Positions 1 to 7,836 are shown, counted from the stretch's first letter. The stretch: 15,903 nucleotides of DNA from an uncultured Gemmatimonadota bacterium (GCA_946480845.1 CAMLLJ010000032.1:1-15903), one strand, 5' to 3'. Translations and numbers: made by a program. The notes: generated by a model not told the origin, from the letters alone.

Positions 1-23
1 GCTTGCCGGACGGGTGGCGCCGG

Positions 24-1034
24 TCAGTTGATCCGGAAGCCGGCCACCACGCGGCGGAAGTAGCCGGGCGGCGTTTCAGGCCCGGCCCCGATGCGCTTGA
101 GCCGGAACGGGTCCGACGCCGGATCGGCGAGGCCTGGCTCAGTGGTCACCGCGGTGCGGAAGCCTCCCGAGCGCACCACGGCCACCGTCTCGGCCGTAAC
201 GTCCTCGGCGCGGCCGTTCGGATAACAGAAGTGGCGCGGCCGGCGGCCGGTCATTTCCTCGATCCGCCGCGCCGAGCCGACGATCTCTTCTTCCAGTGCC
301 GATCGGTCCGCCAGCCGCGACAGGATCGGGTGCGATCGAGTGTGCGCGCCGATCTCCACCCCCTCTCCCTGCATCCGCCGCACCGAGTCCCAGGTCACCG
401 GCGCATACTCGGCCGGAGGCGCCGCCGGGAGCTCGACCTCGAGCGCCCGTGCCACCTCCTCCGGCAGCCGGCGCAGTTCCGTGTAGCTCACCAGCTTGGC
501 GCGCTCCACCACCGCCACGAACGCACCGCTGCGCTCCGCGCGCGTCCCGAGGCGTAGCTCCTCGCCGGAGAGCGGATCCACGAATGCGCGGCGAGTGGTG
601 GCGCGGAGCGCGTGCTCGATCCGGTCGAACCAGAGCCACCCGGCCCCGTCCACGAAGTCGGTGGCGAGGTAGAGTGTCACGGGAATGCCGTGCGCCCGGA
701 AGACCGGCAGCGCGATCCGCTCGAAGTCGGCGTGGCCGTCGTCCACCGTGACCGTCACGGCATTGGCCGGGAACGGCCGGCCCTCCTCCAGGTGCTGCGC
801 CGCTGTTTCGAGCGGAATGGGGGAATAGCAGCGGCGCAGGTGCGCGCACTGCGCGGCGAGCGCATCGGCCGCGCCGGCCACCCAGTCGAACCGGTGATAC
901 ATGAGGATCCGCAGTCGGTCGCGGCGCCGGCGGCGGATGGCGGCGAGGGCGCCGGAGCGCTCGAAGAGCGCTTCGGCGGCGCGTCGCGCCGCGGGAGCCG
1001 GTGGCGGCTCCTCGACGAGCAGCGACTGGTACAC
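24..1034 (-). CDS. NodB-type polysaccharide deacetylase, EPS locus
   Basis: Probably removes acyl (N- or O-acetyl) groups from the exopolysaccharide during or after assembly. The 336-residue protein has a basic N-terminal segment (about residues 34-42) before the fold opens at RILMYH (42-47). The NodB signature TVDDG carries the metal and catalytic Asp98-Asp99, where the usual form is TFDDG. The second metal motif HTRSH supplies His231 and His235, and a later FCYPNG matches the family's YP motif. About 100 residues separate the two motifs, giving a longer insert than in minimal NodB domains. There is no signal peptide, so it may be cytoplasmic. The start is a GTG three bases after the stop of the upstream amidotransferase gene, with AAGG about 11 nt upstream. 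No other start precedes the conserved core except Met45, which is too late. It is the last visible gene of a minus-strand operon. Family assignment is firm; the exact substrate is unknown. Confidence 0.9.
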   Translation of the reverse strand: MYQSLLVEEPPPAPAARRAAEALFERSGALAAIRRRRRDRLRILMYHRFDWVAGAADALAAQCAHLRRCYSPIPLETAAQHLEEGRPFPANAVTVTVDDGHADFERIALPVFRAHGIPVTLYLATDFVDGAGWLWFDRIEHALRATTRRAFVDPLSGEELRLGTRAERSGAFVAVVERAKLVSYTELRRLPEEVARALEVELPAAPPAEYAPVTWDSVRRMQGEGVEIGAHTRSHPILSRLADRSALEEEIVGSARRIEEMTGRRPRHFCYPNGRAEDVTAETVAVVRSGGFRTAVTTEPGLADPASDPFRLKRIGAGPETPPGYFRRVVAGFRIN

Positions 1035-1037
1035 GGG

Positions 1038-2915
1038 CTACGCGACCTTGCGGGTGGTGTGCCGCAGCTCCCCGCGGCGGAGCGCTGCGATCCAGAGGTC
1101 GAGCACCAGCAGGCGCCAGAGCGCGTGGCTGTGGTCGCGCCGCAGCCCGAGGTGTTCCTTCACGAGACGCGCCACGGCGCCGCGGTCCGCGTACGCATAG
1201 ACCGGGGAGTCGGCGCGCTCCAGGTGCGCCAGCCGGTGCCGCAGCTCGTTGCGGAACCAGTTCACCAGTGGCACCGCGAATCCCTGCTTCGGCTTGGTGA
1301 GCACGATGTCGGGCACCAGGCCGGTGATCGCCTGGCGGAAGATCCATTTGCCGGTGCCGTCCCGCCGCTTGAGCGACCCGGGCAGCGCCACCGCGAACTC
1401 GACCAGCGGATGGTCGAGCAGCGGCACGCGCGCCTCCAGCGACACGGCCATGCTGGTGCGGTCCACCTTGGTCAGGATGTCGCCCGGGAGGTAGCTCCGC
1501 ATGTCTACCAGCGTGAGCTGGGTGACGATGTCGCGGTCCGATGCGCCCGCGAACCAGGGGGCGAGCAGCCCGTCGAGCCCGGCCAGGCGCGCCGCGATCT
1601 CGGGCCGCGCCACGCCGCCGTCCGCCACCGCGAGCGCCTGCGCCACCGTGGTCGCGTAGCGCCCGCGGCGCGAGCGGCCCAGGTCGAGGAGCCGGTTGCG
1701 GCCGTAGGCGCCCTGCGGGAGGGTCCGGCCGGCCGCCGTGAAGAGGCCGCGCAGCGGGCCCGGAACCTCGCTCCGCTCGAGCAGGTCGGCGTAGCGGGTG
1801 TAGCCGCCGAACAGCTCGTCGCCGCCGTCGCCGGACAGCGCCACCGTGACGCTGCGGCGCGCCAGCTCCGCGACCAGGTAGGTCGGCAGGGCGGAGGAGT
1901 CGGCGAACGGCTCGTCGAAGAACGAGACGACCTGCTCCACCATCGCATCGGCGTCGGGCCGGACCACCAGCTCGGTGTGGTCGGTTCCCAGCGCCTTCGC
2001 CACGGCGGCGGCGTGCGGCGCCTCGTTGAACCCCGCATCCTCGAAGCCGATCGAGAAGGTCTGGACCTTCCGGTCCATCTCCTGCGCCATGATCGCCACG
2101 ACGGCGGAGGAATCGAGGCCGCCGGACAGGAACGCCCCGAGGGGGACCTCGCTCTCGAGGTGCGAGCGCACCGCGTCGCGGAGGAGGCGGCGCAGCTCGG
2201 TCACCGCCTCGCCCTCCGTGATGCCCGTCAGCTCCGGCCGCACCGGCGTCCAGTACTGCTCGGCCCGGATGCCCGCCCTGGCGGTCCAGGAGAGCCGCCA
2301 CCCCGGCGGGAGCTTGCGCACGCCGCGGAAGATTGCATGCGGCTCCGGGATGTAGCCGAGCGCGAGGTACCAGGCGACCGCGTCGTCGTCCAGCTCGGCG
2401 GGAAATTCCCGGAGCGCGAGGAACGACCGCAGCTCCGACGCGAACGCCACGCCCCCGGCGTGCTCCCAGTAGTGCAGCGGCTTGATGCCGAGGCGGTCGC
2501 GCGCGAGCAGCAGGCGCGCGCGGGGAGCGTCCCAGAGCGCCAGGGCGAACATCCCGCGCAGCTTCTCGCAGACGCCGTCGCCCCAGGCCTCGTAGCCGTG
2601 GACGATGACCTCGGTGTCCGAATGGGTGGCAAAGCGGTGGCCCGCCGCCTCCAGCTCGCGCCGCAGCTCGTGGTGGTTGTAGATCTCGCCGTTGTAGACG
2701 AGCTGGATGGAGCCGTCCTCGTTGCCGATCGGCTGGTGCCCGCCGGCCACGTCGATGATGCTGAGCCGGCGCATGCCGAGCGCCACGCCCGGCGCCACGA
2801 AGTGGCCCTCGTCGTCGGGGCCGCGGTGCTGGATGGCGCCGCACATCGTCACCAGGTCGGCGGTGCTGGCGTCCGCGCCCCGCGCCCATCCGGCGTATCC
2901 CGCGATTCCGCACAT
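1038..2915 (-). CDS. asnB: Asparagine-synthase-like amidotransferase of exosortase/EPS locus
   Basis: A 625-residue glutamine-hydrolysing, ATP-dependent amidotransferase of the AsnB family. Cys2 directly after the initiator Met is the class II glutaminase nucleophile (MCGIAGY). Further glutaminase motifs are RGPDD (31-35), YNGEIYN (74-80) and DRLGIKPL (140-147). The synthetase half starts around residue 240 and has the PP-loop SGGLDSS (264-270). Length and neighbours match the amidotransferase subfamily that recurs in exosortase A-type EPS loci. There it is presumed to amidate a sugar acid or similar group rather than make free asparagine; this last point is inference from context. The start is fixed by Cys2. 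GGAG lies 11 nt upstream, and the gap from the upstream ligase stop is 3 bp, which indicates one operon. All expected catalytic residues seem present. Confidence 0.93.
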   Translation of the reverse strand: MCGIAGYAGWARGADASTADLVTMCGAIQHRGPDDEGHFVAPGVALGMRRLSIIDVAGGHQPIGNEDGSIQLVYNGEIYNHHELRRELEAAGHRFATHSDTEVIVHGYEAWGDGVCEKLRGMFALALWDAPRARLLLARDRLGIKPLHYWEHAGGVAFASELRSFLALREFPAELDDDAVAWYLALGYIPEPHAIFRGVRKLPPGWRLSWTARAGIRAEQYWTPVRPELTGITEGEAVTELRRLLRDAVRSHLESEVPLGAFLSGGLDSSAVVAIMAQEMDRKVQTFSIGFEDAGFNEAPHAAAVAKALGTDHTELVVRPDADAMVEQVVSFFDEPFADSSALPTYLVAELARRSVTVALSGDGGDELFGGYTRYADLLERSEVPGPLRGLFTAAGRTLPQGAYGRNRLLDLGRSRRGRYATTVAQALAVADGGVARPEIAARLAGLDGLLAPWFAGASDRDIVTQLTLVDMRSYLPGDILTKVDRTSMAVSLEARVPLLDHPLVEFAVALPGSLKRRDGTGKWIFRQAITGLVPDIVLTKPKQGFAVPLVNWFRNELRHRLAHLERADSPVYAYADRGAVARLVKEHLGLRRDHSHALWRLLVLDLWIAALRRGELRHTTRKVA

Positions 2916-2918
2916 CGC

Positions 2919-4325
2919 TCAGCGCACTCCCAGTGGGGCCATGGCCAGGAGCCGGGCCCGGTTGTCCTCGTCTTCGCAGGCGGCCGCCAGCGCCCAGATG
3001 AGCGCCAGGTGCACGTAGAGGAAGGACAGCCTGCCGTAGGAGCCGAACACGCCGGCGGCGCAGAAGCAGATCAGGCCCAGCTCGAGGTAGCGGAGCTGCT
3101 CCGCGCCGTTGGGCAGGGTGTCGCGCACCCGCCGGCGGACCCGCCGGCTCCGCATGATGGTCCCGCCGACCAGGAACAGGAAGAGCACCAGCCCCGGAAT
3201 GCCGTTCTCCGCGGCGAGCGTCACGTAGGTGTTGTGCGCGTCCCGGTCCGCCAGCACGTCGGAGACGTCCCCGTTGGCATACGCGATGGTGCCCAGACCG
3301 ACGCCGAGCACCGGATTGGCCGCCGCGATCTGGATGCCGGCCTGGAGCAGCATGTAGCGCTGCTCGGCGGACCCTTCCCGGTCCACCGTGCGCAGGTCCT
3401 CGGTATTGGTGATGTTGCGGAGGCCCTTGAGCCGCTCCCAGACGCCGTCCGGGGACATGAGGACCAGCACGCCGCCGAGCCCCGCGAGCACCAGGATCCC
3501 GCGCAGCTTCCGCTTCATCCCCAGCACGCTCAGCAGCGTGAAGAGCCCCAGCGCGAGGAAGACGCCGCGCGACTGGGTCACCAGGATCATGAACGGGAAG
3601 ATCAGCACCCCCGCGAGCGCGCCCAGCCGCACCAGCCCCCACTTCTCCGTCATGAGCAGCGCCACGGCCATCGAGAGCTGCAGCAGGGTGAGGGCGGCCA
3701 GGTCGTTGAAGTTGTCGAAGGTGCCCATGTACCAGCCGGCGCGGCCGAAGAGCGTGTTGCCGGTGAAGTAGTTGATGATCGTGCCGCGCGCCGGGTGGGT
3801 GCCGAAGCAGAAGAGGAAGAACACCATGAAGAACCACGCCTGGCTCCGGGTGCGGAGGGCGTTGACCATGGCGATGAAGATGAGGAAGACCTTGCTCAGC
3901 TCCCAGGCCGTCTCCAGCGAGACGCTCGACCACTTCGACATGACCGCGCCGAAGAGGGCCCAGAGCAGGAACGCCAGGAAGAAGCCGGCGCTCGACGGGA
4001 AGCGGAATCGGCCCGGCAGCAGCGCGATGCCGACCAGCGCCACCGCCACCGATGGCGCGCCGATGGGGAGGCGGAAGGTGGTGCTCGCGAAGATGTAGCC
4101 GAGGACGCCGATGAAGGTGAGCGACCACTGCACCGCGCCCACCTGCGAGCCCAGGGCGATGATCGCCTGGCCGATGGCCCGGATGCGCTCCCGCAGGTCG
4201 AACGGCGTCGGTGGCGGCGCGGTCGGGACCGTGACCGGCTCCGGCACCCCCTCGCCCGCCGCCGCGGGCAGCGTCATGACTTCCGGGATCCGGCGCGAGC
4301 GCCACTCCTCCGGCGGCCGCGTCAC
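2919..4325 (-). CDS. O-antigen ligase/polymerase-like membrane protein (Wzy_C family)
   Basis: A polytopic inner-membrane protein with about ten or more hydrophobic segments, and a hallmark region of the O-antigen ligase/Wzy_C family. QSRGVFLALGLF opens the conserved part. A periplasmic-loop region ends in NPVLGVGLGT, followed by the diagnostic AHNTYVTLAAENGIPGL. In exosortase-linked EPS loci this family is annotated as a putative O-glycosylation ligase. It would polymerise the repeat unit or transfer glycan to a lipid or protein acceptor. I chose the GTG whose last two bases start the TGA of the upstream glycosyltransferase gene (a GTGA overlap). GGGGAG lies 11 nt upstream, giving 468 residues. 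An ATG at 4277 with a GGAAG just upstream would give 452 residues and is nearly as likely. The first 45 residues are Pro-rich and non-conserved. The next gene begins 3 bp after this stop. Confidence 0.87.
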   Translation of the reverse strand: MTRPPEEWRSRRIPEVMTLPAAAGEGVPEPVTVPTAPPPTPFDLRERIRAIGQAIIALGSQVGAVQWSLTFIGVLGYIFASTTFRLPIGAPSVAVALVGIALLPGRFRFPSSAGFFLAFLLWALFGAVMSKWSSVSLETAWELSKVFLIFIAMVNALRTRSQAWFFMVFFLFCFGTHPARGTIINYFTGNTLFGRAGWYMGTFDNFNDLAALTLLQLSMAVALLMTEKWGLVRLGALAGVLIFPFMILVTQSRGVFLALGLFTLLSVLGMKRKLRGILVLAGLGGVLVLMSPDGVWERLKGLRNITNTEDLRTVDREGSAEQRYMLLQAGIQIAAANPVLGVGLGTIAYANGDVSDVLADRDAHNTYVTLAAENGIPGLVLFLFLVGGTIMRSRRVRRRVRDTLPNGAEQLRYLELGLICFCAAGVFGSYGRLSFLYVHLALIWALAAACEDEDNRARLLAMAPLGVR

Positions 4326-5512
4326 CGGCGCGCCAGCTCCCCGTAGAGCGACAGGAGCCCGGCAATCACCGGTTCCGCCGAGAACAGCGCCTCCGCGCGT
4401 TCGCGCCCGGCGCGGCCCATCGCCTCGGCCCCCGCCGGGTCCTCGAGCACGCGCGCCAGCGCGTCCGCCAGCGCCGCCGGGTCGCCGGCGGGCACCAGGC
4501 ATCCGGTGACGCCGTCGAGCAGGACATCGCGCATGCCGCCGACGTCGGTCGCCACCACGGGGCGCCCCGCCGCCATGGCTTCGACCACGGAGTTGGGAAA
4601 GCCCTCGCTCAGTGATGTGAGCGCCGAGACGTCGAAGAGATGGTGCGGATTGGGCCGGTGGGGACGCATGCCGGCGAAGTGGATCCTGCCGGTGAGCCCG
4701 AGCTCGGCGGCGAGCGCCTCGAGCGCCCCGCGGCAGGGGCCGTCGCCGACGATGGCGAGGTGCAGGTCGGGAAGCCGCGTCCCGAGGAGCGCGAAGGCGT
4801 GGATGAGCGTGGCGTGGTCCTTCACCGGATCGAGCCGGGCCACCACGCCCACCACGCGGCCCGAGGCCGGCAGCCCGAGGGCCGCGCGGAGCGCCGCGCG
4901 CTCGCCGGCGGCGGGCGGTTCGAATGCCTCGGCCTCGACGAAGTTGGGCACCACCACCACGCGGCGCTGGGCCACGCCTTCGTCGCGCACCAGCGAGGCA
5001 CCGACGCTCGCGCTGTTGGCGAGCACCCGGCTGGCGAGTCGGTAGGCGAGCCGGTTGGCGAGCCGCAGCTTCGCGTTGTTGTGCGACGCCCACCAGCGCC
5101 GGCTCACGATGATGCCGGGCACCCGCGCGGCGCGGCCCCAGATGCTCCCGAAGACGTTGGAATAGGCGTCATGGCAATGCAGGACGTCCACGCCGCCGGC
5201 CCGGCAGAACGCCGCGAAGGCCCGGCCCTGCCGCACGGCCGACGCGCCATAGAGGCTGTCGATGGGAAAGGGGTGCACCGGGACGTCGAGGGCGGCATAC
5301 CGCGCCCGCAGCGGCCCATCGCTCCCGAGCAGCGCCACCTGGAGGTCCACGCCGAGCCCGACCAGCCGCTCGGCAGTCCGAACGGCGTTGAGCTCGGTCC
5401 CCCCGACCCCGAGATTGTCGGTGCAGAACAGCACGCGAAGGCGCGACTGCGCCGGCCGTCTCCCGCCGCCGGCAACCGCTGCCGCCTCCACCTGCCTGGT
5501 CGCTGTCGCCAT
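4322..5512 (-). CDS. GT4-family glycosyltransferase of EPS locus
   Basis: A 396-residue cytoplasmic retaining glycosyltransferase with two Rossmann domains that adds a sugar to the lipid-linked EPS precursor. The N-terminal domain shows LRVLFCTDNLGVGGTEL (25-41) with the Gly-rich acceptor-side loop typical of GT4. The C-terminal domain has GVVARLDPVKDH (222-233), AIVGDGP, and the nucleotide-sugar motif EGFPNSVVE, whose glutamates 303 and 311 form the EX7E pair, followed by GRPVVATDVGG. The profile resembles the exosortase-system-associated sugar transferases, but donor and acceptor cannot be read from sequence. The frame stays open upstream to 5605, but the ATG at 5512 is preceded by GGGAGG and begins just before the conserved region, so I prefer it. 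It is the first gene of the minus-strand operon, with a strong hairpin in its leader. Its stop overlaps the ligase start by 4 bp. Confidence 0.92.
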   Translation of the reverse strand: MATATRQVEAAAVAGGGRRPAQSRLRVLFCTDNLGVGGTELNAVRTAERLVGLGVDLQVALLGSDGPLRARYAALDVPVHPFPIDSLYGASAVRQGRAFAAFCRAGGVDVLHCHDAYSNVFGSIWGRAARVPGIIVSRRWWASHNNAKLRLANRLAYRLASRVLANSASVGASLVRDEGVAQRRVVVVPNFVEAEAFEPPAAGERAALRAALGLPASGRVVGVVARLDPVKDHATLIHAFALLGTRLPDLHLAIVGDGPCRGALEALAAELGLTGRIHFAGMRPHRPNPHHLFDVSALTSLSEGFPNSVVEAMAAGRPVVATDVGGMRDVLLDGVTGCLVPAGDPAALADALARVLEDPAGAEAMGRAGRERAEALFSAEPVIAGLLSLYGELARR

Positions 5513-5545
5513 CACCCTCCCATCAGGTTGCCGGCCGGGGCCGGG

Positions 5546-5567
5546 TTGCGGCCCGCCGGGGCCGCAA
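5546..5567 (-). promoter_or_regulatory. Strong hairpin in leader of the GT4-deacetylase operon
   Basis: Arms TTGCGGCCC and GGGCCGCAA pair perfectly over 9 bp around a GCCG tetraloop, 34-55 nt upstream of the glycosyltransferase ATG. There is no T-tract on either strand, so it does not look like a simple intrinsic terminator. It could be a 5' leader structure or an operator. The element itself is read directly; its function is inference. Confidence 0.4.
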
Positions 5568-5605
5568 ACGCCGTGCCCTGCGAATGCTGCCGCAGACCCG
5601 TCCAA

Positions 5606-5912
5606 GATAGCGGTTCGCCGCGTATTCTTCGGTGACCCGCGCCGGGCTCCTGCTCTGGCGGGGAGGGGGTCCGGCAGGTACGCTTGAAGGCCGCTCCTGG
5701 GTCGGGCAGGGACGGAGCCGGTTTGCTGTTGTGGTGCCCGGGCATCAGTGCGGGGATCCGGAGCGCCGGCCTCGGCGGGGCACTTGCCGAGTGATTGTGT
5801 AACGCGTTGCAGGTCATGATGTTACAGATTCAGCTCGCGCGGTGATTCGTGAGCATGGAGCTTGCGGAAGTCTCCGGTGCCAACGGAAAGGAGTACCCAC
5901 ATTCAGGCCAAC
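5606..5912. other. Divergent intergenic region between EPS operon and PEP-CTERM gene cluster
   Basis: About 300 bp with no convincing gene. It should hold the promoters for the minus-strand glycan operon and the plus-strand PEP-CTERM cluster. No good TTGACA/TATAAT pair is visible. TGTAAC at 5798-5803 and GTTACA at 5821-5826 form an inverted repeat with 17 bp between arms, which could be an operator. The left part of this element recurs in the gap near 11.5 kb. A strong AAAGGAG (5887-5893) lies upstream of the membrane-protein start. Confidence 0.45.
5798..5826. promoter_or_regulatory. Inverted repeat TGTAAC-N17-GTTACA, candidate operator
   Basis: Perfect 6-bp arms flank 17 bp that include the self-complementary AACGCGTT. 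It sits about 90 bp upstream of the first membrane-protein gene. A related element is at 11477-11503, with GTTA at the same 23-nt offset from the start of TGTAAC. It is a regulatory candidate only; no regulator family is assigned. Confidence 0.35.
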
Positions 5913-6407
5913 ATGACGACAGCGCGTCCCCTGGTGCTCGCGGGGTATCCCGTGGCAGCCCTCCTCGTCGTGACGTCGCTGGCGGATGTGCTCCCCAAGA
6001 TCCTGCCGTTTCAGCTGGGCAGTCAGGATTGGCGCTTCGGGGCCATGGGGCTCGCCTTCAATGCGTTGGTTACTCCGCTTCTCGGATTGGCCATTGCCGC
6101 TGCGGTCGCGTTTCTCGCAGGCCATCGCGGCGTCCTGCTGATGGTGTCGGTGCTGTTCCTCCTCGTCGCGCTGTTCGTGGCCGTCGGGGGGGTCACGTTC
6201 CTGCTGGATTCCGGGAAGGTGACGGCCAACCTGGGGGCCGAGGCTAGCCGCTCGTTCCGCGTCGCCACCTGGAAGACGATCGTCGTCGTGCTCTGTGCGC
6301 TTCCGGCGGCGATCTGGTTCGGCATCACCGGCCTCCGGGCCGTGCGGGGTGCAGCAGTGCTTGAGGAGTCAGAGGGCAGTGGTTCTGGTCTGGTTGTCGG
6401 TCAATAA
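5913..6407 (+). CDS. Small four-helix membrane protein, paralog A, upstream of PEP-CTERM gene
   Basis: I do not recognise a named family. The 164-residue protein has about four hydrophobic segments (roughly residues 8-24, 45-69, 74-97 and 121-141) and a short acidic, Gly/Ser-rich tail. WRF (40-42) precedes the second helix, GHR (70-72) lies between helices two and three, and LD (98-99) follows helix three. It aligns without gaps to the protein encoded at 7236-7778, with about 38 identities in 114 positions by hand count, so the two are paralogs. The ATG at 5913 is used here, but the strong AAAGGAG is 19 nt away, longer than ideal. An in-frame ATT at 5901 has perfect 7-nt spacing and may be the real start; a TTG at 5862 is a weaker option. 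The PEP-CTERM gene follows after 20 bp, so the two are probably co-transcribed. The role may be membrane-associated handling of the PEP-CTERM product; this is inference from context only. Confidence 0.75.
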   Translation: MTTARPLVLAGYPVAALLVVTSLADVLPKILPFQLGSQDWRFGAMGLAFNALVTPLLGLAIAAAVAFLAGHRGVLLMVSVLFLLVALFVAVGGVTFLLDSGKVTANLGAEASRSFRVATWKTIVVVLCALPAAIWFGITGLRAVRGAAVLEESEGSGSGLVVGQ

Positions 6408-6427
6408 CTCATATTCGGAGTGTTCAC

Positions 6428-7102
6428 ATGAAGCTGGGTAAACTGCTCGGCCACGGCGCCCTGGTGGCCTCGGCGCTGGGACTGGTCACCGGAACGGCCA
6501 AGGCCGATCCCGTGATTGGCGGTACCCTGTACAAGACGGGCGACATGTTCGCCACGTTCATCGGCAGCGATGCCGCGTACAGTGACGACCTGTACTTCTA
6601 CCTTACCGTCGGCGACCTGACGACGGCGCAGTTCCTGTTCAACAACCACGATGCGGCTCCCGGCACGGAAGTCGACATCAACGACGGCTCTCTTGCCGTC
6701 GGCGATGAGGCCATCTTCGGCATCTGCGTGGATCGGTCGGGCGGCGGTGCGATGGACGCCTGCGGCAGCGCGGACGACTTCTTCTACAGCGGCGATCCGA
6801 CCCGGAACGCCGATGGCATGGACCACATCAAGGTCTGGACGATCGCCACCTACATCGCCGAGCAGCCGCTCGACGGTGAGAGCCTGCAGTTCGCGCTCGA
6901 CGCGCAGGCGGCCGGCTACGAGTACATCCTCGGGTTCGAGGACATCCTCGGCGGCGGCGACGAAGACTACAACGACGTGATCTACGCCCTTCGCGGCGTG
7001 ACGACGGTGCCGGAGCCGGTCTCGATGACGCTCCTCGCCACGGGCCTCGCCGGCATGGGTGGCGCGGGCGTGTTCCGTCGCCGGAAGAAGGCTCAGCAGT
7101 AA
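6428..7102 (+). CDS. PEP-CTERM sorting-domain protein with DUF4114-like segment
   Basis: A secreted substrate of the exosortase encoded about 1.4 kb downstream on the other strand. The 224 residues run as follows. A Sec signal peptide spans 1-26 with likely cleavage after AKA. The mature domain is acidic and Asp/Gly-rich. The segment at about 164-186 (YEYILGFEDILGGGDEDYND) resembles the acidic core of DUF4114 domains and may bind calcium. The C-terminal sorting signal consists of VPEP (194-197), a transmembrane stretch (about 199-215) and the basic RRRKK cluster (217-221). Cys100 and Cys112 could form a disulfide. The start has GGAG about 8 nt upstream. A terminator follows the stop. Exosortases are thought to cleave at the PEP motif and release or attach the protein to the matrix or envelope. 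The mature protein's function is unknown. Confidence 0.93.
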   Translation: MKLGKLLGHGALVASALGLVTGTAKADPVIGGTLYKTGDMFATFIGSDAAYSDDLYFYLTVGDLTTAQFLFNNHDAAPGTEVDINDGSLAVGDEAIFGICVDRSGGGAMDACGSADDFFYSGDPTRNADGMDHIKVWTIATYIAEQPLDGESLQFALDAQAAGYEYILGFEDILGGGDEDYNDVIYALRGVTTVPEPVSMTLLATGLAGMGGAGVFRRRKKAQQ

Positions 7103-7128
7103 GCGCACGTCCGACCGACCGACCAGAC

Positions 7129-7160
7129 ATGGGGCGTCCTCGTGGCGCCCCATTCTTTTT
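7129..7160 (+). terminator. Rho-independent terminator after the PEP-CTERM gene
   Basis: The 8-bp perfect stem has arms ATGGGGCG (7129-7136) and CGCCCCAT (7146-7153) around a 9-nt loop, followed by TCTTTTT. It lies 27 bp after the PEP-CTERM stop. It separates the first membrane-protein/PEP-CTERM transcript from the second membrane-protein gene, which therefore needs read-through or its own promoter. Confidence 0.85.
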
Positions 7161-7235
7161 GCCCCCGGGTGGTCCGGCTTGTGCACCATGCCCGGAGTCG
7201 CAACTTTCCACCTCTACCGTCTCGCGCGAGCTGCC

Positions 7236-7778
7236 ATGCCCACGGACACCCTGCGTCACCGCGCCCGGCCCTGGATGTACGGGCTCTATCTGCTGGCCCT
7301 GGTGCTGCTCGCCCAGCCCCTGATCGAGACCGCGGCCGCCACCTGGCCGCTCCGGCCGGGCCTCGTCGGATGGCGCTTCGCGTTCACCGGCATCTTCTAC
7401 ACGATGCTGCCCACCACCCTGGTCGCCCTGCTCATCGCCGCCGGAACGGCCTGGCTGCTGGGCCACCGGGCGGTGCTCCGGACCGTGGCCGTGATCTGCG
7501 TCGTGCTCGGGGGCTGCATCGTGCTGCTCACCGTGAGCTTCGGGCTGGATGCGCTGCAGATGCGCAAGCTCGTGCGCGCCGAGGCCAAGTCCGGCTTCGA
7601 TGCCGCGAGCCTCAAGGCGCTGCTCACCGCCGCGCTCGCCGTCATCGCGTGCGTGTCCATCTCCATCGGCGGGTTCCGCACCACGCGGAGGCCGGCGGGC
7701 GCCACGCATCGGCCGCGGCAGCCCGGCGAGGGCATCGTCATCGGCCGGCCGGAGCGGGGAAGCCAGCGCGCCCGCTGA
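7236..7778 (+). CDS. Small four-helix membrane protein, paralog B, downstream of PEP-CTERM gene
   Basis: The family has no name I recognise. The 180-residue protein has about four hydrophobic helices (roughly residues 14-34, 50-75, 80-103 and 127-146) and a basic, Pro/Arg-rich tail. WRF (46-48), GHR (76-78), LD (104-105), Phe121 and Lys127 sit at exactly a six-residue offset from the same residues in the protein at 5913-6407, so the alignment is gapless. Tails differ: acidic Gly/Ser in one, basic here. The ATG at 7236 is chosen because it gives a start matching its paralog. The upstream ATG at 7188 lacks a ribosome binding site, but the one here is also weak (GCGAG). No clear promoter is visible in the roughly 75 bp after the preceding terminator. 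It shares a bidirectional terminator with the convergent epsI gene. Confidence 0.75.
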   Translation: MPTDTLRHRARPWMYGLYLLALVLLAQPLIETAAATWPLRPGLVGWRFAFTGIFYTMLPTTLVALLIAAGTAWLLGHRAVLRTVAVICVVLGGCIVLLTVSFGLDALQMRKLVRAEAKSGFDAASLKALLTAALAVIACVSISIGGFRTTRRPAGATHRPRQPGEGIVIGRPERGSQRAR

Positions 7779-7805
7779 CGCACGGAGCTGATGCACGGAC
7801 ACACA

Positions 7806-7836
7806 AAGGGGCCGCGCCCACCGGGCGCGGCCCCTT
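7806..7836. terminator. Bidirectional terminator between convergent membrane-protein and epsI genes
   Basis: A 14-bp perfect stem, 7806-7819 with 7823-7836, surrounds a 3-nt loop in the 90-bp gap between converging genes. The sequence is A/T-flanked on both sides (AAA before, TTC after), so it can serve both directions, although the T-tracts are short. Confidence 0.75.

Noticed and set aside
612..4346. Long plus-strand open frame of more than 1200 codons antisense to the glycan operon
   Set aside because: Biased composition (Arg, Glu, Gln, His) and full overlap with conserved minus-strand genes make it a shadow of codon bias.
139..4365. Very long open frame on the minus strand across the glycan operon
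   Set aside because: It lies in another frame over four well-supported genes; its translation is Arg/Gly/Pro-rich without domains, as expected for GC-rich shadow frames.
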